A stretch of DNA of 64,000 bases, taken from the NCBI GenBank assembly GCA_051414805.1, contig CP166702.1, positions 868,001-932,000 of the forward strand, in the 5' to 3' direction. The position numbers and the translations under genes were made by a program. How positions within the stretch are numbered: the stretch's first letter is position 1; each line of letters begins with the position of its first letter. Below are positions 52,223-61,479 of the stretch, in pieces. The stretch is from Xenophilus sp003671765 (GTDB lineage Bacteria; Pseudomonadota; Gammaproteobacteria; Burkholderiales; Burkholderiaceae_C). The notes beneath the pieces are model-generated. The model was not told the DNA's origin. It saw only the letters and a program-made list of their open reading frames with translations, and did not search any database.

Positions 52223-53407
52223 ATGTCCGAATCCATCGTCATCCTCGGTGCCGCGCGCACCCCCATGGGCAGCTTCCAGGGCGACTTCGCGTCGCTGGCC
52301 GCGCACGACCTCGGCGGCGTCGCGATCAAGGCGGCGGTCGAGCGCGCCGGCATCGCGCCCGATGCGGTGGGCGAGGTGCTCTTCGGCAACTGCCTGATGG
52401 CCGGCCAGGGCCAGGCGCCGGCGCGCCAGGCGGCCTACAAGGGCGGCCTGCCCGACAGTGCGGGCGCCGTCACGCTCAGCAAGATGTGCGGCTCGGCCAT
52501 GAAGGCCGCGATGCTTGCGCACGACCTGCTGCTGGCCGGCACGCACGACGTGATGGTCGCCGGTGGCATGGAGAGCATGACCAACGCGCCGTACCTCATG
52601 CTCAAGGGCCGCGGCGGCTACCGCATGGGCCACGACCGCATCTTCGACCACATGATGCTCGACGGCCTGGAGGACGCCTACCAGCCCGGACGCAGCATGG
52701 GCACCTTCGGCGAGGACTGCGCCGCCAAATACAGCTTCACCCGCGAGCAGCAGGACGAATTCGCCATCGCCAGCGTGCAGCGCGCGCAGCATGCCACGAA
52801 GGACGGCCTCTTCAAGGCCGAGATCGCGCCGGTGACCGTGAAGGGCCGCGCCGGCGACACCGTGATCGCCATCGACGAAGGTCCCGGCAAGGTCAAGCTC
52901 GACAAGATCCCCTCGCTCAAGCCGGCTTTCAAGAAGGACGGCGGCACCATCACCGCGGCCTCGAGCTCGTCCATCAACGACGGCGCCGCCGCGCTGGTGA
53001 TGAGCACCGCCTCGCACGCGCAGAAGATCGGCGCCAGGCCCATCGCGCGCATCGTTGCGCACAGCACGCACGCGCAGCAGCCCGAATGGTTCTCCACCGC
53101 GCCCGTGGGCGCCGTGCAGAAGCTGTTCGCCAAGACCGGCTGGGGCGTGAAGGACGTCGACCTGTGGGAGGTCAACGAGGCCTTCGCGGTGGTGCCGATG
53201 GCGCTGATGACCGAGCTCGGCGTGTCGCACGACATCGTCAACGTGCACGGCGGCGCCTGCGCCCTGGGCCATCCGATCGGCGCCAGCGGCGCGCGCATCA
53301 TGGTCACGTTGATCCACGCGCTGCAGTCGAGGGGCCTGAAGCGCGGCGTGGCCACGCTGTGCATCGGTGGCGGCGAGGGCACGGCCGTGGCCATCGAACT
53401 GGTCTGA
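52223..53407 (+). CDS. Acetyl-CoA C-acyltransferase (thiolase)
   Basis: 394 residues from ATG 52223, with AGGAG 7-11 bp upstream. The nucleophile Cys is in SKMCGSAMKA (about 89), the base His in GGACALGHPIGASGARI (about 350) and the second Cys in TLCIGGGEGTAVAIELV. The sequence resembles AtoB/PhaA biosynthetic thiolases. It cleaves or condenses acetoacetyl-CoA. The neighbours (acyl-CoA dehydrogenase, LiuR-like regulator) suggest fatty or branched-chain acid use. Confidence 0.93.
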   Translation: MSESIVILGAARTPMGSFQGDFASLAAHDLGGVAIKAAVERAGIAPDAVGEVLFGNCLMAGQGQAPARQAAYKGGLPDSAGAVTLSKMCGSAMKAAMLAHDLLLAGTHDVMVAGGMESMTNAPYLMLKGRGGYRMGHDRIFDHMMLDGLEDAYQPGRSMGTFGEDCAAKYSFTREQQDEFAIASVQRAQHATKDGLFKAEIAPVTVKGRAGDTVIAIDEGPGKVKLDKIPSLKPAFKKDGGTITAASSSSINDGAAALVMSTASHAQKIGARPIARIVAHSTHAQQPEWFSTAPVGAVQKLFAKTGWGVKDVDLWEVNEAFAVVPMALMTELGVSHDIVNVHGGACALGHPIGASGARIMVTLIHALQSRGLKRGVATLCIGGGEGTAVAIELV

Positions 53408-53408
53408 T

Positions 53409-53461
53409 TCTGATAGCTAACCGCGCCCGACTGGCGGGCGCTGCAGCCATTTTTTATTCAT
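53409..53461. repeat. Dispersed two-hairpin gene-end element (copy D, reverse orientation)
   Basis: Reading GATAGCTAACCGCGCCCGAC, then TGGCGGGCGCTGCAG and CATTTTTTATT, this is the reverse complement of the same element (GCGCCC-loop-GGGCGC stem, GCTAT arm). It begins 2 bp after the thiolase stop codon, and a T-run of six is nearby. Confidence 0.65.
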
Positions 53462-53491
53462 AGAACTGCGTCCGACAAGAAAGACACCCGC

Positions 53492-54742
53492 ATGTCCGCA
53501 CTCCGCCTTCATCGCTCCATCCTCGCCGGCCTGCTGGCCACTGCCTTCGCCGCGCCGGCCGCTTTCGCGCAGCAGCGCGACGAGGCGCTCTTCAAGGCCG
53601 CCACCGACGAGCAGCCCGCCGTCGTGAAGACGCTGGAGCAGCTGGTCAACATCGAGACCGGCACCGGCGACGCCGAAGGCATGGCCGCGGCCGGCAAGTA
53701 CTTCGAGGACCAGCTCAAGGCGCTGGGCTTCGCCGTCACGCGCAGCAAGTCGGCCGGCATGGTGGTGGGCGACAACATCGTCGGCAAGCTGCAGGGCAAG
53801 GGCGGCAAGAACCTGCTGCTGATCTCGCACATGGACACCGTCTACCTCAAGGGCATCCTGGCCAAGGCGCCCTTCCGCGTCGAGGGCGACAAGGCCTACG
53901 GGCCCGGCATCGCCGACGACAAGGGCGGCAACGCCGTGGTGCTGCACAGCCTGAAGCTGCTGAAGGCGCGGGGCTTCCAGGGCTTCGGCACGATCACCGT
54001 GTTGTTCAACACCGACGAGGAAAAAGGCTCCTTCGGCTCGCGCGACCTGATCCAGGAAGAAGCCGCCAAGGCCGACTACGTGCTGTCCTTCGAGCCCACC
54101 TCGGCGCTCAAGGAAAGCTTCACGCTCGGCACCTCTGGCATCGCCTACGTGCAGGCCAACATCAAGGGCAAGGCCTCGCACGCGGGCGCCGCGCCCGAGC
54201 TGGGCGTCAACGCGCTCGTCGAGGCGGCCGACCTGGTGCAGCGCACGCTCGACATCGACGACAAGGCCAAGGGGCTGCGCTTCAACTGGACCATCGCCAA
54301 GGCCGGCGCGGTGAGCAACATCATCCCCGACAGCGCCACGCTCAATGCCGACGTGCGCTATGCGCGCAACGAGGACTTCGAAGCCGCGATGAAGACGCTG
54401 GAAGAGCGTGCCCAGAAGAAGAAGCTGCCCGACGCCGAGGTCAAGCTGCTGATCACGCGCGGCCGGCCGGCCTTCGACGCCGGCGCCGCGGGCAAGGTGC
54501 TGGTCGACAAGGCGGTGGGCTACTACAAGGAAGCCGGCGGCACGCTGGCGATCGAGGAACGCACCGGCGGCGGCACCGACGCCGCGTACGCCGCGCTGTC
54601 GGGCAAGCCCACGATCGAGAGCCTGGGCCTGCCGGGCTTCGGCTACCACAGCGACAAGGCCGAGTACGTGCAGATCGACGCCATCCCGCGCCGCCTGTAC
54701 ATGGCCACGCGCCTGATCATGGACCTCGGCCAAGGCAAGTAG
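53492..54742 (+). CDS. M20 family zinc carboxypeptidase (glutamate carboxypeptidase G2-like)
   Basis: 416 residues. A signal peptide (cleavage likely after AFA, before QQRDE) points to the periplasm. The M20 metal residues are in LLISHMDTVYL, PGIADDKGGNAVVLHSL, FNTDEEKGSFGSRD, FEPTS and PGFGYHSDKAEYV. CPG2-like enzymes remove glutamate from folates and N-acyl glutamates. The dimerisation insert is present in the middle. It is 18 bp upstream of the pyridoxamine-oxidase-like gene. Confidence 0.9.
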   Translation: MSALRLHRSILAGLLATAFAAPAAFAQQRDEALFKAATDEQPAVVKTLEQLVNIETGTGDAEGMAAAGKYFEDQLKALGFAVTRSKSAGMVVGDNIVGKLQGKGGKNLLLISHMDTVYLKGILAKAPFRVEGDKAYGPGIADDKGGNAVVLHSLKLLKARGFQGFGTITVLFNTDEEKGSFGSRDLIQEEAAKADYVLSFEPTSALKESFTLGTSGIAYVQANIKGKASHAGAAPELGVNALVEAADLVQRTLDIDDKAKGLRFNWTIAKAGAVSNIIPDSATLNADVRYARNEDFEAAMKTLEERAQKKKLPDAEVKLLITRGRPAFDAGAAGKVLVDKAVGYYKEAGGTLAIEERTGGGTDAAYAALSGKPTIESLGLPGFGYHSDKAEYVQIDAIPRRLYMATRLIMDLGQGK

Positions 54743-54760
54743 GCACGGCGGCGTGCACGC

Positions 54761-55396
54761 ATGATCACCGACCTCGCCCAACTGCGCAGCCTCTACGCCC
54801 AGCCCGGCGAGCGCGCCGTGCGCAAGCAGCTCGACCGGCTCGACGTGCACGGCCGGCGTTTCGTGGCGCTGTCGCCCTTCTGCGTCATCGCCAGCGCGGG
54901 GCAGGCCGCGGCGCTGCTCGACGCCTCGCCGCGCGGTGGCGCGCCGGGCTTCGTCAAGACGTCCCAGGATGGCGCCACGCTGCTGCTGCCCGATTCGGGC
55001 GGCAACAACCGGCTGGACACGCTGGAGAACCTCATCGTCGACCCGCGCGTGGCGCTGATCTTCATGGTTCCTGGCGTGGACGAGACGCTGCGCATCAACG
55101 GCACGGCGCGGCTGCGCGACGAGGCCGAGTTCACCGATTCATTCGCACACGAGCGCCAGCGGCCCAAGCTGGTGATCGAGGTCGCGGTGCGCGAGGCCTA
55201 CCTGCACTGCGCCAAAGCCTTCATGCGTTCGCAGCTGTGGCACCCGGACAGCTGGGGGCCGCGCGATGCGTTGCCGAGCATGAACCAGATGATCCACGAC
55301 CAGATCGGCGCCGGCCCGGTGACCGAGTCGCAGGAGCAGATGCTGGCGCGCTACCGCGACCAGCTCGCCGGCGAGCTTGCACCGGCATCCGCCTGA
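54761..55396 (+). CDS. Pyridoxamine 5'-phosphate oxidase-family FMN-binding protein
   Basis: 211 residues. The split-barrel flavin-binding core is seen in FVALSPFCVIASAG, LLLPDSGGNNRLDTLENLIVD and LIFMVPGVDETLRINGTARL. The C-terminal region (RQRPKLVIEVAVREAYLHCA) fits the pyridoxamine-oxidase-like MSMEG_1061 type. Substrate unknown. A dispersed hairpin element starts 9 bp after the stop codon. Confidence 0.85.
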   Translation: MITDLAQLRSLYAQPGERAVRKQLDRLDVHGRRFVALSPFCVIASAGQAAALLDASPRGGAPGFVKTSQDGATLLLPDSGGNNRLDTLENLIVDPRVALIFMVPGVDETLRINGTARLRDEAEFTDSFAHERQRPKLVIEVAVREAYLHCAKAFMRSQLWHPDSWGPRDALPSMNQMIHDQIGAGPVTESQEQMLARYRDQLAGELAPASA

Positions 55397-55404
55397 AGGT
55401 CGAC

Positions 55405-55468
55405 ATTCAAGCCAGAAGTGCCTGCAGCGCCCGCCCAGTGGGCGCGAGCAGCTATCGAAAACATAGCG
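55405..55468. repeat. Dispersed two-hairpin gene-end element (copy B)
   Basis: ATTCAAGCCAGAAGTGCCTG leads to the stem GCGCCC (55427-55432) with GGGCGC (55440-55445) and then GCTAT (55451-55455) with ATAGC (55463-55467). The match to copy A (3565-3628) is close over the whole 64 bp. It sits between two genes on the same strand. Confidence 0.8.
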
Positions 55469-55493
55469 CCCAGGGCGCACCGGAGACTGTTCC

Positions 55494-56624
55494 ATGCTGC
55501 TGACCCCCGACCAGGAAGCCATCCGCGACGCGGTGCGAGAGTTCGCTCAAGAACAGTTGTGGCCCCACGCCGCGCAGTGGGACCGCGAGCACCGCTTCCC
55601 CAAGGAGGCGCACCAGGGCCTGGCCGCGCTCGGCGCCTACGGCATCTGCGTGCCCGAGGAGCACGGCGGTGCGGGGCTGGACTACCTCACGCTCGCGCTC
55701 GTGCTCGAAGAGATCGCGGCCGGCGATGGCGGCACCAGCACCGCCATCAGCGTGACCAACTGCCCCGTCAACGCCATCCTCATGCGCTACGGCAACGCGC
55801 AGCAGAAGAAGCAGTGGCTCGAGCCGCTGGCGCAGGGACAGATGCTCGGCGCCTTCTGCCTCACCGAACCGCAGGCGGGCAGCGATGCGAGCAGCCTTCG
55901 CACCGTGGCGGCCAGGGACGCAGATGGCTACGTGCTCAACGGCACCAAGCAGTTCATCACCAGCGGCAAGAACGGCCAGGTGGCGATCGTCATCGCCATG
56001 ACCGACAAGGCCGCGGGCAAGAAGGGCATGAGCGCGTTTCTCGTGCCCACCGATGCGCCGGGCTACACCGTGGCGCGGCTCGAAGACAAGCTGGGCCAGC
56101 ATTCGAGCGACACCGCGCTCATCAACTTCGACAACTGCCGCATCCCGGCCGAGAACCTCATCGGCCAGGAGGGTGAGGGCTACAAGATCGCGCTGGGCGC
56201 GCTCGAAGGCGGGCGCATCGGCATCGCGGCGCAGAGCGTGGGCATGGCGCGCAGCGCCTTCGAGTTCGCCGTCAACTACGCCAAGGAACGCACCGCCTTC
56301 GGCGGTCCGATCTTCGAGCAGCAGGCCGTGGGCTTCCGCCTCGCCGACTGCGCCACGCAGATCGAGGCCGCGCGCCAACTCATCTGGCATGCCGCCGCGC
56401 TGCGCGATGCCGGCCGGCCCTGCCTCAAGGAGGCGGCCATGGCCAAGCTCTTTGCCAGCGAGATGGCCGAGCGCGTGTGCAGCGCCGCCATCCAGACCCT
56501 GGGTGGCTACGGCTACGTCAACGACTTCCCGCTGGAGCGCATCTACCGCGACGTGCGCGTGTGCCAGATCTACGAAGGCACCTCGGACATCCAGAAGCTG
56601 CTGATCACGCGGGCGCTGGCGTGA
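55494..56624 (+). CDS. Acyl-CoA dehydrogenase
   Basis: 376 residues from ATG 55494, with GGAGA upstream. N-terminal, middle and C-terminal domains are standard: CLTEPQAGSDASSLRTVA (FAD/substrate signature), TKQFITSGKNG, the second signature QTLGGYGYVNDFPLERIYRD and the catalytic Glu in QIYEGTSDIQK. Length fits short-chain or branched-chain acyl-CoA dehydrogenases such as butyryl-CoA dehydrogenase. A LiuR-like regulator stands 4.2 kb upstream. FAD-linked oxidation feeds ETF. Confidence 0.94.
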   Translation: MLLTPDQEAIRDAVREFAQEQLWPHAAQWDREHRFPKEAHQGLAALGAYGICVPEEHGGAGLDYLTLALVLEEIAAGDGGTSTAISVTNCPVNAILMRYGNAQQKKQWLEPLAQGQMLGAFCLTEPQAGSDASSLRTVAARDADGYVLNGTKQFITSGKNGQVAIVIAMTDKAAGKKGMSAFLVPTDAPGYTVARLEDKLGQHSSDTALINFDNCRIPAENLIGQEGEGYKIALGALEGGRIGIAAQSVGMARSAFEFAVNYAKERTAFGGPIFEQQAVGFRLADCATQIEAARQLIWHAAALRDAGRPCLKEAAMAKLFASEMAERVCSAAIQTLGGYGYVNDFPLERIYRDVRVCQIYEGTSDIQKLLITRALA

Positions 56625-56680
56625 GCGGCGCCCGCCACGCGGGTGGCGATGTCTCCTGATCGCCGCCAGGCGTTGCAACG

Positions 56681-57514
56681 TCAGTAGCGCACCTCTGCCA
56701 GCGTGCGCAGTTCCTCGGCGGTGGCCGCGCCGAAGCCGAAGAATTCAAGGTAGGCCGGAATCATCTCGAACAGCATGTCGGTGCCGACCTGCACGGTGCA
56801 CCCCCGTGCGAGGGCCGCGCGCAGCAGCGGCGTGTGTTCCGACTTCATCACCACCTCGCCCACGTAGGCGCCGGGGGGGAGGCGTTCCACGTCGAAAGGC
56901 AGCGGGTCGTCGGCGTTCATGCCCAGCGGCGTGGCGTTCACCACCACGTCGAAGCCGGCCGGGTCGCGCGACCCGGTGCGCACGCGCACGTCGGGGCAGT
57001 GCGCCGCCAGGCGCCGGGCCAGCGCATCGGCGCTCCCGGGGTTCAGGTCATGCAGCATCAGTTCGGCCGCACCGGCCTGGGCGATCGACGCCGCGATGGC
57101 CGATCCCACGCCGCCGGCGCCCGAGATGAGCACGCGTGTGCGCTTGAAATCCAGCCCCTTGCGCTGCGCGCCGCGCACGAAGCCGGCGCCGTCGAACTGA
57201 TCGCCCAGCGTGGTGCCGTCCGCGCGGCGGATCACCGCGTTGCAGGCACCGGCGACGCGGGCCACGGGCGTGGCGGCGTCCACCAGTTCCAAGGTGCTGA
57301 TCTTGTGCGGCATGGTGACGAGGGCGCCGCGCACGTTGCCCATGCGCAGCAAGTGCAGCAGCGCGGCCGCGTAGTCCGGGGCCTTCACGGCCATGGGCAC
57401 CACCACCGCATCGATGCCGTGGTGCGCGAACCAGGGGTTGTAGATCATGGGCGACTTGACGGTGTGCGTCGGGTCGCCCAGCAAGGGCAGCAGCTGGGTC
57501 CGGCCGGAGATCAT
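56681..57514 (-). CDS. Shikimate dehydrogenase-like protein (AroE family), altered substrate motif
   Basis: 277 residues from ATG 57514. The catalytic Lys is in TMPHKIST (about 70), with Asp in GDQFDGAGF (about 106). NADP binding is GAGGVGSAIA. In classical AroE the substrate loop reads S-x-S-P; here it is T-V-K-S-P, so the first Ser is not there, and N-T-D-G is Q-F-D-G. These changes suggest a related hydroxy-acid or quinate-type substrate rather than the aromatic pathway enzyme. It overlaps the FAD oxidoreductase gene by 4 bp. Confidence 0.85.
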   Translation of the reverse strand: MISGRTQLLPLLGDPTHTVKSPMIYNPWFAHHGIDAVVVPMAVKAPDYAAALLHLLRMGNVRGALVTMPHKISTLELVDAATPVARVAGACNAVIRRADGTTLGDQFDGAGFVRGAQRKGLDFKRTRVLISGAGGVGSAIAASIAQAGAAELMLHDLNPGSADALARRLAAHCPDVRVRTGSRDPAGFDVVVNATPLGMNADDPLPFDVERLPPGAYVGEVVMKSEHTPLLRAALARGCTVQVGTDMLFEMIPAYLEFFGFGAATAEELRTLAEVRY

Positions 57515-59169
57515 GCGGCCCCCCTGGACGGCTTGGCGAACTGGTAGCCCACGCGCCTTGTCGGCGTCAGCGCGCCGAACTGCGGCCATTCGAGCAGCAC
57601 GCCCTGACTGCGCAGCAGGCGCTGGAAGTCCGCCAGCAATTCGGCCGAGGCGCGCACCGCACGCGGCGGCTGCCCGCGCTGCAGCGCGAAGGCGGCCAGG
57701 AAGCCCGCGGCTTCGCCGATGCTCCATTCGGTGGCGTGTTCGCGGTAGGCACCGTTGGTGATGCGCGTGGTGCCGAGGTTCTTGCACGCGGGCAACAGGT
57801 TCTGCACGCGCACGGGCAGCAGCGCACCCAGCGGGATCTGGAAGGGGTAGGCGTCGATGTCCACCGTGTTGCGGCCCCGTGTGCTGGGGTGCAGATCGAT
57901 GCGGTAGGCGCCGATGCCCACGCTGTCGTCGAAATGCTCGGCGGCGCCCAAGCCGTCTCTCGCCTGCACGCCGATGTGCTGCTCCAGCACCGTGAACTCG
58001 GCCTGGATGCGCCGGCCTTCGCGGTAGTAGACCTGCTTGGCCAGTCCGTCCTGGGTCCCCAGCACGTCGCCGCGCAGCCGGAGGCCGGGATAGCCATGTC
58101 CGCCGTCATGGCGCGGCGCCTCGGTCTGCATCCAGTAGAAGAAGGCCAGGCTGATGTCTCGTGCACCCTGCAGCGCTGCCTGTCGCTGTTCCGGGTCGAC
58201 GCCGACCAGAGGCTGTTCCCAGTAGTCCATCTGCGGCCAGTTCGCGAGGGTGATGTCGCTGGGATAGGCGCCCGCCTCGAAATTCCGTCGCCAGGCGATG
58301 CGGCGGGCGTGCCACAGGTCGTACAGCGTCTCGGCATCGCTCGGCCCGACGAACAGCGGCCGTTCGCGCGGCTCGTGCGTGACGAAGTCGCTCAGCGTCC
58401 AGCTCAACTGCGGGCCGGGCCAGCAATCCAGCTTCAGCGTGCGCAGGCGTGCGTAGTCGCGCGGGCACTCGATGGTGTGGTCCTCGCCCGGCAGGTAATC
58501 GGCCGCCAGGCACCAGGTCACGGCCTGCTGGTCGAAGGGGTCGGCCTCGGCCAGTGCCTGCGGCTCCTGCGTCTGCGCCTGCGATTCGGCGCCGAAGACA
58601 TGTTCCACGCCGGCCAGCTCGAGCATGTCGCCGATCTCGGTGGCGTCGATGAACATCGGCGCGTGCAGCACCCGCACCCGGTGCTCGCGCAGGTCCAGCA
58701 CATTGGCGGCCTGCACGCGGTCTCTGTCGCTCTCCACCGATTGCAGGCGATGCTCACGCAGCACCGTGAGCCGGCCGGCGGCCTCGTGCGGGGCCAGCAG
58801 CTGGTCGATCACCTTCACCGCCACCCAGGGCTCGTGGCACAGGCTGCTGACATTGCCCTGGCCCGGGTTGAGCCGCAGGTTCAGCCGTGCGGCCGTCGTC
58901 AGCGGGAAGTGGTCGCGGTAGTACTGGCGGATGCCGCGGCGCAGCTCCGCGTAGCTGTGCGAGCCCTGCAGGCACTCGATCCACGGATGCTCGTCGGGCG
59001 GAACACCCTGGGCCGTGAGCTGACCGCCCAGCCAGTCGAGCTCTTCCGTCAGGATCACGCGCGCGCCCAGCCGCAGTGCCGCCAGGGCGGCAGCAATGCC
59101 GCCGAGGCCGCCGCCGATCACGACCAGGTCGGCGTGCAGTTCGTGGCCGTGCGGGTCTGGGGACTTCAT
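57511..59169 (-). CDS. FAD-dependent oxidoreductase (PF12831 type)
   Basis: 552 residues from ATG 59169. The FAD-binding Rossmann motif is VVIGGGLGGIAAALAALRLG. A conserved region HAPMFIDATEIGDML and the C-terminal CKNLGTTRITNGAYREHATE suit the FAD_oxidored family, which lacks a known substrate in most members. The gene lies between an AroE-like gene and a Bug-type binding protein gene, all on the minus strand. This suggests breakdown of a carboxylate taken up by the Bug protein. Confidence 0.85.
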   Translation of the reverse strand: MKSPDPHGHELHADLVVIGGGLGGIAAALAALRLGARVILTEELDWLGGQLTAQGVPPDEHPWIECLQGSHSYAELRRGIRQYYRDHFPLTTAARLNLRLNPGQGNVSSLCHEPWVAVKVIDQLLAPHEAAGRLTVLREHRLQSVESDRDRVQAANVLDLREHRVRVLHAPMFIDATEIGDMLELAGVEHVFGAESQAQTQEPQALAEADPFDQQAVTWCLAADYLPGEDHTIECPRDYARLRTLKLDCWPGPQLSWTLSDFVTHEPRERPLFVGPSDAETLYDLWHARRIAWRRNFEAGAYPSDITLANWPQMDYWEQPLVGVDPEQRQAALQGARDISLAFFYWMQTEAPRHDGGHGYPGLRLRGDVLGTQDGLAKQVYYREGRRIQAEFTVLEQHIGVQARDGLGAAEHFDDSVGIGAYRIDLHPSTRGRNTVDIDAYPFQIPLGALLPVRVQNLLPACKNLGTTRITNGAYREHATEWSIGEAAGFLAAFALQRGQPPRAVRASAELLADFQRLLRSQGVLLEWPQFGALTPTRRVGYQFAKPSRGAA

Positions 59170-59212
59170 GGGGTGAGGGTGCCCTGGTTGCGTTGGGGGT
59201 GGGGCCATGGGT

Positions 59213-60205
59213 TCAGTCGGCCGTCAGGCCCAGGCGGCGAATCGCTTCGCCATAGCGGTGTGTCTCGGCGCCGATCAGCTTCGCGAAGTCGGCGCTGCTG
59301 TTCCTGCCGGGCTCGACACCCAGCGACTTCAGCCTCTCCGCGACCGCGGGCTGCTGGAGCGCCGCGTTGACTTCCTTGTGCAGGCGCTGCACCACCGCCG
59401 ACGGCGTGCCCGCGGGCGCCAGCACGCCGAACCAGCCGGTGACCTCGAACTTGGGCACCGCGAGTTCGGCGACGGTGGGGACGTCGGGCAGCACGGGGGC
59501 GCGCTGCGCGGTCGTCACGGCGAGCGCGCGCAGCTTGCCGCTCTGGATGTAGGGCAGTGCGCTCGACGGGATGTCGAAGCCGGCGTCGACTTCTCCCGAG
59601 AGCAATGCGGTGAGTGCGGGACCCGATCCCTTGTACGGGATCATCTGCATGTCGACCTTGGCGTCCTTCTTGAGGAATTCCGCCGCCAGGCTGGTGGTCG
59701 TTGCGCCGCCACCGCCGGCGGAGTAGTTGATCTTGCCCGGGGCCTTGCGCGCCGCCTCCAGCAGCGACTTGAAGTCCTTGATCGGCGAGGCGGCAGGCAC
59801 CACGACCACCACGGGTGACTGCCCCACCAGCGCCACGGGCGCGAAGCTTTTCTGGTTGTCGTACTTGAGCTTGGGGTACAGCGCGGCGGCGCCGGGGAAG
59901 CCGCTGGTCACGAAGAGCAGCGTATGGCCGTCGGCCGGTGCCGTCGCCACGAAGCTGTTGGCGATGGTGCCGCCCGCGCCCGGGCGGTTGTCGATCACGA
60001 TCGGCTGGCCCAGTGCCTTGCCCATGCTCTCACCGAGCAGCCGGGCCAGGATGTCGGCCGAGCCGCCGGCCGCGAAGCCGACAACCATCGTGAGGGGCTT
60101 GCTCGGGAAAGCGTCGGCAGCCTGCGCGGCGGTGAAAGGCAGGCTGGCGGCGAGCAGGGCGAGGGCGGCGCGCTGCAGGCCGCGGCGGCGCGAAAGTACG
60201 TGCAT
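59213..60205 (-). CDS. Tripartite tricarboxylate transporter substrate-binding protein (Bug/TctC)
   Basis: 330 residues from ATG 60205. Signal peptide MHVLSRRRGLQRAALALLAA with cleavage near AQA-ADAF. The mature protein has the family opening FPSKPLTMVVGFAAGGSADI, VIDNRPGAGGTIAN, and LPDVPTVAELAVP near the C-terminus. No TctA/TctB membrane genes are next to it, so it is an orphan binder, as is common in this group. It heads the operon with the FAD oxidoreductase and AroE-like genes and is divergent from a LysR gene. Confidence 0.94.
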   Translation of the reverse strand: MHVLSRRRGLQRAALALLAASLPFTAAQAADAFPSKPLTMVVGFAAGGSADILARLLGESMGKALGQPIVIDNRPGAGGTIANSFVATAPADGHTLLFVTSGFPGAAALYPKLKYDNQKSFAPVALVGQSPVVVVVPAASPIKDFKSLLEAARKAPGKINYSAGGGGATTTSLAAEFLKKDAKVDMQMIPYKGSGPALTALLSGEVDAGFDIPSSALPYIQSGKLRALAVTTAQRAPVLPDVPTVAELAVPKFEVTGWFGVLAPAGTPSAVVQRLHKEVNAALQQPAVAERLKSLGVEPGRNSSADFAKLIGAETHRYGEAIRRLGLTAD

Positions 60206-60373
60206 GGGTGTCTCCGTTCGGATCGCGTCCTCCAAGCGGGACGAGTGGGGGAATGCTAGGAGCCGGCCGCGTCGGGCGCCAATACCAAGGCGTGGGAAGG
60301 GCATGCGTCGGTGTTATGCCTGGCCGCAATCCGGGGAGAATCTGTTCTGGCCCCATGTCCGAGGAGCATGTTC

Positions 60374-61309
60374 TTGAACCTGCGACAGATCGAAGTTTTC
60401 CGTGCCGTGATGAGCACTGGCTCCATGACCAGCGCGGCCAAGCTGCTGCATGTGTCGCAACCCGGCGTGAGCCGGCTGATCCGTCACCTGGAGCTGCAGC
60501 TCGGCGTGGCGCTTTTCGTTCGCAGCAGCGGCCGGCTGGTCGCCACACCCGAGGCCTATACGCTGGAAGCCGAGGTCGAGAAGGTCTACCGCGGCGTGCT
60601 TCACGTCCAGGACGTGGCAGCCCATCTGCGCTTCGGCGCGCATGCGACCTTGCGCGTGCTGTCCAGTGCCAACACGGCGCTCGAACTGGTGCCACGCACC
60701 ATCGCGCGCGTGATGCAGCAGTTTCCGCATGCGCAGGTCTCGTTCGAGGCCTTGCCCACACGCGAGATCGTGAAGCTGCTGGTGGCCGAGGAGGCGGACC
60801 TGGCCATCTCCAGTGCGCCGCTGGACCATCCCGTGCTCGACGTGCGTGAGTTCGGTCAGTGGCGCCTGTGGTGCGCGCTGCCACCGGGCCACGCGCTGCT
60901 TGCCGCCAAACGGTTCGACCTGACGGCTGCGTTGCGCGAACGGCTGGTGCTCTACAGCCCCGAAGCGCCGCAGAGCCGCGTGATCGAAGCCTGGCTCGGC
61001 GAGCGGGACATCCACCGCCGACGCGGCGTGGAGGTGCGCTCGGGTTATGCGGCCTGCGCCATGGCAGCACACGGCGCGGGCGTGGCTTTCGTCGACGACC
61101 TGTCGGCACGCGCCTTCCGGCCCGAACGGCTGGCCCTGGTGGCCCTGCCCAAGGCGCCGCGCTTCCCGATCCTGCGCGTGAGCAATGTGCATCGGCCGCT
61201 GTCCACGCTGGGCGAGCGCTTCATGGCGCTGGCGCGCGAGGAACTGCGCGCCATTCAGGAGCATCCCATCGGCCAGCGCGCGCACGCCGAGTCGCAAGCG
61301 ATGCGCTAG
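60374..61309 (+). CDS. LysR family regulator
   Basis: 311 residues from TTG 60374. GAGGAG at 60361-60366 lies 7 bp before this TTG but only 1 bp before the ATG at 60368, and LysR proteins typically start M-N-L-R-Q-I-E-V-F, so the TTG is preferred. The helix-turn-helix is STGSMTSAAKLLHVSQPGVS. The effector domain is complete. The gene faces the Bug operon, which it probably controls. An imperfect dyad AATACC...GGTGTT lies in the shared 168-bp gap. Confidence 0.9.
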   Translation: MNLRQIEVFRAVMSTGSMTSAAKLLHVSQPGVSRLIRHLELQLGVALFVRSSGRLVATPEAYTLEAEVEKVYRGVLHVQDVAAHLRFGAHATLRVLSSANTALELVPRTIARVMQQFPHAQVSFEALPTREIVKLLVAEEADLAISSAPLDHPVLDVREFGQWRLWCALPPGHALLAAKRFDLTAALRERLVLYSPEAPQSRVIEAWLGERDIHRRRGVEVRSGYAACAMAAHGAGVAFVDDLSARAFRPERLALVALPKAPRFPILRVSNVHRPLSTLGERFMALAREELRAIQEHPIGQRAHAESQAMR

Positions 61310-61479
61310 CAGCACGGGTCGGGCCAGAGTCAGGCCGGGCCGAGCCTGAGCGAACCGGCAGCGCGGACCGACGGCCATGACCGGCACGGCGACCGCGCTG
61401 TGTCATCGATTTCGACGACAGACAGGGACGAAGGCTCGACGCACCATCTGGCCTTCGTCTCATTGCCGATCCCACTGCC

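Noticed and set aside
56629..56650. Small hairpin CGCCAC-GCGG-GTGGCG after the acyl-CoA dehydrogenase gene
   Set aside because: The stem is short and has no U-tract, so it is too weak to call as a terminator.
60290..60330. LysR binding dyad AATACC...GGTGTT between the Bug operon and LysR
   Set aside because: It is imperfect and the spacing does not fit the usual T-N11-A pattern well. I mention it in the gene entry but do not call a site.
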